Assembly (NCBI GenBank): GCA_030621805.1
Contig: JAUXGY010000137.1
Coordinates: 1-5,778, forward strand
DNA from: Kiritimatiellales bacterium
GTDB taxonomy: Bacteria; Verrucomicrobiota; Kiritimatiellia; Kiritimatiellales; Pontiellaceae
Length of the DNA: 5,778 nt
Direction: 5' to 3'
The notes under the pieces were generated by a model, which did not search any database, had not been told where the DNA came from, and saw nothing but the letters and a program-made list of their open reading frames with translations. The number at the start of each line of letters is the position of its first letter. Within the stretch, counting starts at the first letter, position 1. Both the position numbers and the translations under genes were made by a program. Of this stretch, positions 1-5,778 are shown piece after piece.

Positions 1-2039
1 TGCTCATACATGGAGTATTGGATGGAGGCCTCTGGAGTGAAGACCGTTCCGCCCTCGGTGTCGACCAGGTCGTAGCCGCCGCCGAAGTAGGCGCTGAGTA
101 CTTGGGCATCGAACGCGCCCATCAGAACGAAGGGATCGCTGGTTCGAGTCTCTACCTCGTTGAATCCATAGGCGATTCCGGCATCAAAATAAGCGCGGCC
201 GGTGCCATAGGTTCCATAGAGGGCCCCGTTGTATGCGGTAATATTTTCCTCGCCGCCATCGCCGATGGTGGTGGTATATCGTCCCGAACCCCCACTGATT
301 CCGAGTAGTAGGTTGCCGAGGCTTTTATCAATCCCGACCCCGCCGCCGTGTAGCGTGGCGTCGTATCCGGGGTTCAGGCCCTCGGCATCGTGGGCGTAGA
401 ACTGGCCGTAGAATTTGGCCCAGCCGCGCAAGTCGTTTTTGCGCTCCGGACCCTTGGCCCCCGGCGGTTCCAACTTGAGTTGTTCGCGGAACTCCGAGCC
501 GCGTGCGACCGACTGGCCAACCGCTGCCTGTAATCCCTGCATCGCCGTTTGGAAGGTGTTCATGGTGGTGAAGTAGGTCTCTTCGGTGATGGCCTGGGAG
601 AGGGTGGGGTCGTCGATGGCATCAATGGTGGCCATCATGGTTGGGTTGTTAATGGCTTCGAGTTCGTCGGCCAGTTCGCCCATCTGTCCGTCCACATTCC
701 AGTATTCCCCTAGAGTGAGGGTGGTGAAGTGGAAGCGCAGGAACCGACTGTCGTCGACAAAGATATCTTCGAGTTTCGTGCGTCCGGAAACCGTTGTCGT
801 CACGTTGTCGTCGGTGAAGTCCGCCGAGGTGGCGGCCCGGTTGGTCTGCACATCGCCGATGAAGATGCCGCTGCGGGTGGAGAGCAGTACCACATCATTC
901 GTTCCCGAGGCGAAGCCGGCCGACGCGGCATTGACATTGATCGAGGAATTGGTTTGGAAATAGGCCGTTCCGGCGGTCAGAAAACCGTTTGTGTTTTCAT
1001 CGATCGCAAAGCCTAGTTTTCCTCCGTCGGGCAGGGAAAAATCATCGGAGAAATCCATGGTTCCGCTTTCGATCCAGAGATCGGTCAATGCTCCGCTGCT
1101 TTGGTCGTCGATCCTCACGGTTCCGCCATCTTGAATGATACCGCCTTGGATGGTCAGGTTGGTTCCGGCAAGGAAGTTCTGGACAGAGCCGTCGACGCCG
1201 AAAAAGGCGACCGAGCTAAAGGTGCCGCCATGCAGGTTGACCTGATTGGTTGTTGCGGTGGTGAGTTCGCTGAATAGGCCGTCGCCCGCGATGGTGGTCG
1301 CGCCGCCAACGTTTCCAGCAAAGGTGCCGCCATGGATCGTTGCGTCGCTATCCTGAAGGTAGAAGGCGGTGTTGTTCACGCCACCGGTAAAGCTTCCACT
1401 GTGAATGGTAACCATGGAGTGGTCGCGGGCGACCAATCCGGCACCCGTATTCCCGCCACGGATGACGCTGTTGCTGATGGTTAGTGCGGATCGTTCCATA
1501 ATGAGGCCATCCGTATGTTCAATTCCTACAAACTCCGCCCCGTTAATGGTCACGGTGCTGTTGAGCAACCACCCCCCGATTGCGGCGGTGGTGGAGTTGG
1601 TTGGATCCGGCCGGCCGGGAATGGGGGGGAAGCCTCCTCCAGAGCCCACGGTGCCGATAAAGCGACCACCTTCAAGGACAAGGTTGGTGGCGTTCACGGC
1701 AGCAAAGGCGAAGTCGGATGGATTTGTGACGCTGGCTCCCGTGGCATCGAGCTTGAACCCGGATACCTTGTTGGTGATAAAGACGAAACCGGTGATGTCG
1801 TGAGCCAGGGTCAGGTTGGTGGTGGATTCGTGTCCGATAATCAGCGAGCCGTTGGTGCTGACTTGAGAAAGAATCGATCCGGCGGTGGACCAGTCTGTGG
1901 TTCCATAGGCCAGACCACCCACCCAGTTGGTGGCGGCGTGCGATGAAAGGGTACACAAGAAAAAGGCGAGCACCGCGAGGTGCTGCGCCTTGGATCGACC
2001 TCGTCTGTCCCTGCACCGTTTTGAATCCATTTTCATCAT
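1..2039 (-). CDS. Autotransporter protein with beta-helical passenger and C-terminal outer-membrane beta-barrel (partial, 3' end outside window)
   Basis: The reverse strand is open without a stop for 679 codons from ATG 2039 to the window edge. Residues 1-35 form a long secretion signal: a basic stretch (residues 7-17), a hydrophobic core (about 21-31, LAVLAFFLCTL) and a likely cut after S-H-A (33-35). Residues about 37-440 are rich in Gly, Thr, Asn and Ser. They carry imperfect coils such as EGGRF (123), HSGSF (213), HGGTF (236 and 270) and QGG (298), typical of a pectin-lyase-like right-handed beta-helix. The only cysteines, C9 and C29, lie in the signal, which is usual for secreted passengers. 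A helical linker (about 447-537) leads to RGWAKFYGQF (538), after which alternating aromatic and glycine strands match the start of an autotransporter barrel. About 140 barrel residues are visible; by family norms roughly 130 more lie off-window. Expected role: the barrel inserts in the outer membrane and the passenger is surface-exposed. The passenger ligand or activity cannot be told. GGAG lies 8 bases before ATG 2039; in-frame ATGs at 2036 and 2030 are less well spaced. Confidence 0.88.
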   Translation of the reverse strand, partial: MMKMDSKRCRDRRGRSKAQHLAVLAFFLCTLSSHAATNWVGGLAYGTTDWSTAGSILSQVSTNGSLIIGHESTTNLTLAHDITGFVFITNKVSGFKLDATGASVTNPSDFAFAAVNATNLVLEGGRFIGTVGSGGGFPPIPGRPDPTNSTTAAIGGWLLNSTVTINGAEFVGIEHTDGLIMERSALTISNSVIRGGNTGAGLVARDHSMVTIHSGSFTGGVNNTAFYLQDSDATIHGGTFAGNVGGATTIAGDGLFSELTTATTNQVNLHGGTFSSVAFFGVDGSVQNFLAGTNLTIQGGIIQDGGTVRIDDQSSGALTDLWIESGTMDFSDDFSLPDGGKLGFAIDENTNGFLTAGTAYFQTNSSINVNAASAGFASGTNDVVLLSTRSGIFIGDVQTNRAATSADFTDDNVTTTVSGRTKLEDIFVDDSRFLRFHFTTLTLGEYWNVDGQMGELADELEAINNPTMMATIDAIDDPTLSQAITEETYFTTMNTFQTAMQGLQAAVGQSVARGSEFREQLKLEPPGAKGPERKNDLRGWAKFYGQFYAHDAEGLNPGYDATLHGGGVGIDKSLGNLLLGISGGSGRYTTTIGDGGEENITAYNGALYGTYGTGRAYFDAGIAYGFNEVETRTSDPFVLMGAFDAQVLSAYFGGGYDLVDTEGGTVFTPEASIQYSMYE

Positions 2040-2047
2040 GGGCACTG

Positions 2048-2051
2048 CTCC
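2048..2051 (-). promoter_or_regulatory. Ribosome binding site of the autotransporter gene
   Basis: GGAG on the minus strand sits 8 bases before the ATG at 2039. Three in-frame ATGs (2039, 2036, 2030) are available and this spacing favours the first. The gap back to the infC stop is 31 bases, with no hairpin plus T-run, so the gene is probably read from the thrS-infC transcript. Confidence 0.55.
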
Positions 2052-2070
2052 GGTCAGGAATGGGCGGGAT

Positions 2071-2619
2071 TTATTTTTGGACTTTCTTGGGTACGAGGAT
2101 GGCGTTGACGAAACGGCCGTTCAGGCGTGGGGACTGGTCGACGGTCGTGATGTCCACCGTGTCCTTGATCACGCGCTGCATGACTTCGAATCCAAGTTCG
2201 CGATGAGCATTTTCTCGACCGCGGAACATGAGCGAAATTTTGACGCGGTCGCCGTGCTCGATGAACTTGCGCAGATTGCGCATCTTGGTGTCGTAGTCGT
2301 GGTCGCCCACGTTGACTCGGAATTTGACTTCCTTGAGCTTGGTCTGCACTTGGTGCTTCTTCTGCTCTTTCTTCTTTTTTTCCTGGTCGTACTTATACTT
2401 GCCGAAATCCATGATCCGGCACAGCGGCGGCTTGGCGGTGGGGGAAATCTCCACCAGATCCAGTCCATACTGGTCGGCGCGGCGCAATGCGTCGCCGGTT
2501 TTCATGATGCCGAGCTGATCGCCGTTGGGATCGATCACTCGGATTTCGGGGACGCGGATACGGTGGTTGATCCGTACCGACGGCTCGCGTTGCTGTCTAC
2601 CTCTGTATTGCCTGCTAAT
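2071..2619 (-). CDS. infC: Translation initiation factor IF-3, with ATT start codon
   Basis: IF3 binds the 30S subunit, keeps it apart from 50S and checks initiator tRNA and start codon pairing. The product is 182 residues if started at ATT 2619, against 180 in E. coli. The N-domain covers about residues 14-85 and includes the IF3 signature at 68-81 (RIMDFGKYKYDQEK). A lysine-rich linker follows, then the C-domain with FRGRENAH at 132-139. The only standard start in frame is GTG 2538 (residue 28), which would remove the conserved RINHRIRVPEIR segment that begins the IF3 N-domain. A stop (TAG) lies in frame seven codons before the ATT, and no ATG, GTG or TTG occurs between that stop and 2538. 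GGAGGT (2625-2630) is spaced 5 bases from the ATT. ATT therefore fits best, as in E. coli infC, where AUU underlies autoregulation. The gene overlaps the thrS end by 5 bases, suggesting translational coupling. Confidence 0.95.
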   Translation of the reverse strand: MSRQYRGRQQREPSVRINHRIRVPEIRVIDPNGDQLGIMKTGDALRRADQYGLDLVEISPTAKPPLCRIMDFGKYKYDQEKKKKEQKKHQVQTKLKEVKFRVNVGDHDYDTKMRNLRKFIEHGDRVKISLMFRGRENAHRELGFEVMQRVIKDTVDITTVDQSPRLNGRFVNAILVPKKVQK

Positions 2620-4366
2620 CTGAGACCTCCATGTCTACTGTTGTCTTGGCCAGCTCTTCTTTTTTGAGCTGCGCGATAAATTCTTCCAATCGGCATTCGC
2701 CCTTCATGCCTTTGAGGCGGTGGCGGACGGCGACCTGATTGCTTTCCTGTTCCTTGCCGCCGATAATAAGCATATATGGAACTTTGTCCAGTTGGGCGTT
2801 CTTAACTTTTCCATTTAGTTTGCCTTGTTTGGAATCGACGGTTGCGCGGACTTCTGCCTGCTGGAGTGCCTTGAGAACCTCGTCGGCGTATTCAAGCTGG
2901 TCGTCGGAAAGCGGCAGGATGCGCACCTGTTCCGGTGCGAGCCAGACGGGGAAGCCGCCGGCATAGTGCTCGGTCAGGATGCCGAAAAAGCGTTCGAGGC
3001 TACCGAGCAGCGCGCGGTGCACCATGTAGGGACGATGCGCCTCGCCGTCGTCGCCGATATATTTAAGGTTGAATCGCTCCGGCAGGTTAAAGTCAAACTG
3101 GATGGTACTCGTCTGCCACTCGCGGCCGATCGCATCCTTTACTTTCAGGTCAATTTTCGGGCCATAGAACGCGCCGCCGCCTTCGTCGATCTCGTAGGGC
3201 AGACCTTCCGCTTTAATCGCCGCTTCGAGCGACTTCGTGGCCTGGTCCCACTGCGCGGGTTCGCCGACCGCTTTTTCCGGGCGGGTGGAGAGGTAGGCCT
3301 TCACTTCGGTGAAGCCGAAGGTTTTCCAGATCATGTTGCAGAAGCGGATGACTTCCTTCACCTCGTCCTCAATCTGTTCTTGGGTACAGAAAATATGCGC
3401 ATCGTCTTGCGTAAATCCGCGGACGCGGAACAACCCGTGCAGGGTGCCGGCCTTTTCGTAGCGGTAGACGGTGCCGAGCTCCGCCCAGCGTAGTGGTAGC
3501 TCGCGGTAGGAGCGCAGGCCGGATTTGTAGATCTCGATGTGGAACGGGCAGTTCATCGGTTTGATGAAATATTCCTGGCCGTCGACATCCATCGGCGCAT
3601 ACATGCCTTCCTTATAGAAGTCGAGGTGCCCGGAGGTTTCCCATAGGTTGGCCTTGCCGACGTGCGGAGTGTAGAGAATATCGTACCCGTTCTTAAAGTG
3701 TTCCTTCTTCCAGAAATCCTCGATGATCGAGCGGATGCGTGCGCCTTTCGGGTGCCAGTGCACAAGACCGGGACCGACTTTTTCTGAAATGGAATAGAGG
3801 TCGAGATCTTTGGCGAGGCGGCGGTGGTCGCGCTTCTTGGCCTCCTCGACCTGTTTCATGTAGAGGCGTAGCTGCTTCGGATTGGTGAAGGCCGTGCCGT
3901 AGAGGCGTTGGAGCATCGGGTTGGTTTCGTGGCCGCGATAGTATGAGCCCGCCACATTCATGATTTTGAAGGCACGCAGTTTCCCGGTGCTTTCCACATG
4001 GGGACCGCGGCAGAGATCTTGGAATTCGCCGCAGGAGTAAAAGGTGATGGCGTCGCCTTCCGGCACGTCGGCCAGACGTTCGAGCTTGTATTTCTGATCT
4101 TTAAGAATTTCCTTCGCTTCATCGCGTGAAACGGTGATGCATTCGAAGGGCAGATCCTCTTCAATAATCTGGTTCATCTCCGCTTCGATGCGCTCGAAGT
4201 CTTCGGGTGTGATACGGGTTTCGAGGTCGAAGTCGTAGTAGAAGCCGTCATCGGTCGAAGGGCCAATGTCGAGCTGCACCGAGTCAAACAGGCGGCATAC
4301 CGCCGCCGCCATCACATGCGCTGAGCTGTGGCGTAGCGTTTCTAAATCGTTAGTTTCGTTTTTCAT
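2615..4366 (-). CDS. thrS: Threonyl-tRNA synthetase lacking the N-terminal TGS domain
   Basis: This cytosolic class II synthetase charges tRNA-Thr with threonine. The product is 583 residues from ATG 4366; E. coli ThrRS has 642. The sequence aligns from about E. coli residue 62, so the TGS domain is absent. The editing domain is intact, with H13 and H17 (HSSAH) and C119 and H123 (CRGPH), the residues that clear mischarged serine. The catalytic core has all three zinc ligands: C273 (KPMNCPFH), H324 (TQDDAHIF) and H450 (MVHRALLGS). The anticodon-binding domain fills about 475-570. The frame can be extended to TTG 4429, but that TTG is the -35 element of a near-consensus promoter, so the extra 21 codons are promoter and leader DNA. 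The leader has only a poor Shine-Dalgarno (AGGGA, 13 bases from ATG). It is first in a likely thrS-infC-autotransporter operon, divergent from the molybdenum cofactor gene. Confidence 0.96.
   Translation of the reverse strand: MKNETNDLETLRHSSAHVMAAAVCRLFDSVQLDIGPSTDDGFYYDFDLETRITPEDFERIEAEMNQIIEEDLPFECITVSRDEAKEILKDQKYKLERLADVPEGDAITFYSCGEFQDLCRGPHVESTGKLRAFKIMNVAGSYYRGHETNPMLQRLYGTAFTNPKQLRLYMKQVEEAKKRDHRRLAKDLDLYSISEKVGPGLVHWHPKGARIRSIIEDFWKKEHFKNGYDILYTPHVGKANLWETSGHLDFYKEGMYAPMDVDGQEYFIKPMNCPFHIEIYKSGLRSYRELPLRWAELGTVYRYEKAGTLHGLFRVRGFTQDDAHIFCTQEQIEDEVKEVIRFCNMIWKTFGFTEVKAYLSTRPEKAVGEPAQWDQATKSLEAAIKAEGLPYEIDEGGGAFYGPKIDLKVKDAIGREWQTSTIQFDFNLPERFNLKYIGDDGEAHRPYMVHRALLGSLERFFGILTEHYAGGFPVWLAPEQVRILPLSDDQLEYADEVLKALQQAEVRATVDSKQGKLNGKVKNAQLDKVPYMLIIGGKEQESNQVAVRHRLKGMKGECRLEEFIAQLKKEELAKTTVDMEVSD
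2625..2630 (-). promoter_or_regulatory. Shine-Dalgarno sequence that fixes the infC start
   Basis: GGAGGT on the minus strand lies inside the last codons of thrS, 5 bases before ATT 2619. No ATG, GTG or TTG in the infC frame lies at a usable distance, so this site is the main sequence support for the ATT start. Confidence 0.75.
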
Positions 4367-4400
4367 AGTTTTGAAAGAATCCCTGTAAAAAAGAACCGCG

Positions 4401-4429
4401 AATATAGGGAGAACCGTACACCGTGTCAA
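4401..4429 (-). promoter_or_regulatory. Sigma-70-type promoter of the thrS operon
   Basis: On the minus strand TTGACA (4429-4424) and TATATT (4406-4401) are separated by exactly 17 bases. This is a perfect -35 and a -10 one base from consensus. Transcription should start near 4394-4397, giving a leader of about 30 bases before ATG 4366. That is too short for a T-box or for an E. coli-type tRNA-mimic operator upstream of thrS. The site rules out TTG 4429 as the thrS start. Confidence 0.75.
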
Positions 4430-4534
4430 TCGGCGGCGGATTCAAAAACCCCTGAAAACAGAGGCGGTGGCGGGGATACTTTTCTAATAGCAATAGCTAG
4501 AAGAGTGGGCAAAAAACGGTTATTACTTTTGCAC

Positions 4535-4548
4535 GGTGTCGCGGCACC
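4535..4548. repeat. Short inverted repeat upstream of the MobB-MobA fusion gene
   Basis: GGTGT and GCACC flank a CGCG loop (five pairs, one of them G-T) in the 227-base divergent intergenic region, 45 bases before ATG 4594. A TTGCAC (4529-4534) and a TATTAA (4549-4554) flank it, but their 14-base spacing is too short for a normal promoter. It may be an operator, a small hairpin or chance. The rest of the intergenic region shows only a tandem AATAGC pair near 4487-4498 and no recognisable RNA element. Confidence 0.22.
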
Positions 4549-4576
4549 TATTAAAGAGCAGGTCGAAAAGAGTTTA

Positions 4577-4583
4577 AAGGAGG
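4577..4583 (+). promoter_or_regulatory. Shine-Dalgarno sequence of the MobB-MobA fusion gene
   Basis: AAGGAGG lies 10 bases before ATG 4594. It is a strong match and settles the start. The ATG at 4612 (residue 7) is 28 bases away and would crowd the P-loop. Confidence 0.8.
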
Positions 4584-4593
4584 AGACGCCGCA

Positions 4594-5730
4594 ATGATCC
4601 GATGTCCCAATATGCTGATGGTTGGTGCCGCCGGGCGGAACCTGGGCAAGACCACCTTTATCTGCCGCACGATTGAGCGGCTGTCGAAAGCGCAGGCCGT
4701 CGTTGCGATTAAGGTGACGGCGTTTGATGATGTCGAGGGTGAGATCATTGCCGAAACGCAGAAGTGCCAAACCTATAAAACCCTTCAGGGCCGTTTCATG
4801 GTTACTCGCGAAGGGGATGGGCCGGACGAAAAGGATACGCATCGAATGTTCCACGCCGGCGCCGAAAAGGTGTACTGGCTCCGTTCGCTCAAGAGCGCAT
4901 TGGCAGAGGGAATGCAGGCGTTGTTTAATCAAATGCACAACGATGGGGTATCGCTTGAAAGCGCGTGCGTCATCTGCGAATCCAACAGCGCGCGCAAGGC
5001 GGTTGAGCCGGGCTTGTTTGTGATTGTTCGTCAAGCGGGCGACGACTTTAAACCTTCCTGTGCCGAGGTGTTCGACGAGGCCGACCGCGTGATCCTGTTT
5101 CACGGCGACGGTTGGGATATTAATCCCAATGAGCTGGACTTTTCAGTGGATCGCTGGCGGTTGTCCGAAGAGGTGACTGCTATTATTCTCTCCGGCGGGA
5201 AGAGTTCCCGGATGGGGCAGGACAAGGGGTTGCTTCCGATCGGCGGGATTCCATTGATTGAAAGAATTGCGGGGCAGCTACACGGTAATTTCCGCGAGGT
5301 GCTCGTGAGCGGCGATCCTGAAAAATACAGGGTTGCCCATGCCCGCACCGTACCGGATATTGAACCCGACCGCGGACCGCTGATGGGATTGCTTTCGACG
5401 CTGCGGGCTTCGGAATCGGAACTGAATTGGGTCACCACCTGCGATATGCCTGAACCCAATCTCGCCTTTGTGCGCAAGATGATTCGTAGCATCGAGGACT
5501 GCGATGCCGTCGTGCCCGTCGATTCCGAAGGGTGGAAGCAACCGCTCATCGGCCTCTATCGCAAGGGTGTGGCCGAGTGCATCGAAAAACAGGTTGCAGA
5601 TGATAAATGGTCGATACGTGACTTGATTCGTCATCTTAATGTCCGATATATTCCCCTCACGTCCGGTTGGTATCGGAACCTCAATACTGAAGAAGACTAT
5701 CAGCACTATCTTGGACAGCAGAAGGATTAG
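4594..5730 (+). CDS. MobB-like P-loop domain fused to MobA molybdenum cofactor guanylyltransferase
   Basis: The product has 378 residues in two parts. Residues about 194-373 are a MobA-type nucleotidyltransferase: nucleotide-binding loop LSGGKSSRMGQDKGLL (199-214), DRGPLMG (259-265), TCDMP (282-286) and the C-terminal NLNTEEDY (362-369). MobA joins GMP from GTP to Mo-molybdopterin, giving the MGD cofactor of enzymes such as formate dehydrogenase or DMSO reductase family members; CMP transfer (MocA-type) cannot be excluded. Residues about 7-175 resemble MobB: P-loop GAAGRNLGKTT (11-21), VAIKV (37-41), KDTHRMFHAGA (80-90), comparable to KDSYELRKAGA in E. coli MobB, then VICES (126-130) where MobB has LVEG. 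The MobB-typical KHxHH after the second strand is missing (IKVTAFDD instead) and the P-loop is not a standard GxxxxGKT. The MobA assignment is firm; the MobB relation is an inference from motif order. The gene is divergent from thrS, and a further gene seems to follow on the same strand. Confidence 0.87.
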   Translation: MIRCPNMLMVGAAGRNLGKTTFICRTIERLSKAQAVVAIKVTAFDDVEGEIIAETQKCQTYKTLQGRFMVTREGDGPDEKDTHRMFHAGAEKVYWLRSLKSALAEGMQALFNQMHNDGVSLESACVICESNSARKAVEPGLFVIVRQAGDDFKPSCAEVFDEADRVILFHGDGWDINPNELDFSVDRWRLSEEVTAIILSGGKSSRMGQDKGLLPIGGIPLIERIAGQLHGNFREVLVSGDPEKYRVAHARTVPDIEPDRGPLMGLLSTLRASESELNWVTTCDMPEPNLAFVRKMIRSIEDCDAVVPVDSEGWKQPLIGLYRKGVAECIEKQVADDKWSIRDLIRHLNVRYIPLTSGWYRNLNTEEDYQHYLGQQKD

Positions 5731-5763
5731 CTGTGAACGTAGACGATGCTTCCAGCTTCGTTT

Positions 5764-5769
5764 AGGAGG
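5764..5769 (+). promoter_or_regulatory. Shine-Dalgarno sequence of a gene beginning at or beyond the right edge
   Basis: AGGAGG is followed by 9 bases to the window end, so a start codon right after position 5778 would be ideally spaced. The ATG at 5771 is only one base from AGGAGG, too close to be a likely start. The site is 33 bases after the fusion gene stop with no terminator between, so the next gene is probably in the same operon. Its identity cannot be seen. Confidence 0.45.
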
Positions 5770-5778
5770 AATGGAAAA

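Noticed and set aside
1405..1946. Plus-strand frames of 132 and 143 codons within the autotransporter region
   Set aside because: The minus strand is open across the whole region with signal peptide, beta-helix and barrel features; these frames are Pro/Ser- or Gly-rich complements of it.
1927..2667. Plus-strand frame of 246 codons opposite infC
   Set aside because: It is the antisense of IF3; its Leu/Phe run is the complement of the lysine-rich IF3 linker, not a real membrane segment.
2825..3493. Plus-strand frame of 222 codons opposite thrS
   Set aside because: Antisense shadow of strongly conserved ThrRS coding sequence, with no domain of its own.
4430..4593. Possible molybdenum cofactor riboswitch or T-box in the divergent intergenic region
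   Set aside because: The region is too short on the thrS side, and no conserved T-box or riboswitch core or strong multi-stem structure could be traced by eye.
4426..5103. Minus-strand frame of 225 codons covering the start of the MobB-MobA gene
   Set aside because: It is antisense to a gene with clear family motifs, shows no recognisable domain, and its 3' end runs into the thrS promoter.
5733..5765. Small GTG-started frame after the fusion gene
   Set aside because: Only ten codons before a TAG, no ribosome binding site and no recognisable content.

Overview
The window looks like a chromosomal segment from a Gram-negative, moderately GC-rich bacterium. An outer-membrane autotransporter with a pectin-lyase-like passenger, next to housekeeping genes of bacterial type, suggests the PVC group, most likely Kiritimatiellota (Pontiella-like). 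That placement is an inference from protein style. No rRNA or other marker is present to confirm it.

Layout. Positions 1-2039 (minus strand) hold a long open frame that runs off the left edge. It has a signal peptide, a beta-helical passenger, a helical linker and the first half of an autotransporter beta-barrel. Positions 2071-2619 (minus) hold infC, translation initiation factor IF3, which appears to start at a non-canonical ATT codon. Positions 2615-4366 (minus) hold thrS, threonyl-tRNA synthetase, lacking the N-terminal TGS domain. A near-consensus sigma-70-type promoter (TTGACA, 17 bp, TATATT) lies just upstream of thrS. Positions 4594-5730 (plus, divergent) hold a fusion of a MobB-like P-loop domain and a MobA molybdenum cofactor nucleotidyltransferase. 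After it comes a strong Shine-Dalgarno sequence for a gene that starts at or just past the right edge.

The three minus-strand genes are packed as a likely operon, thrS > infC > autotransporter. thrS and infC overlap by 5 bases, and 31 bases without a visible terminator separate infC from the autotransporter gene. The usual thrS-infC-rpmI-rplT order is broken, with the autotransporter gene where rpmI would be expected. The divergent gene belongs to molybdenum cofactor maturation and has no obvious functional link to the translation genes.

No tRNA, rRNA, CRISPR array, insertion sequence or recognisable riboswitch was seen. I see no clear-cut new defence or mobile system. The points worth checking are the ATT start of infC, the TGS-less ThrRS, the divergent MobB domain in the fusion, and the autotransporter behind infC.
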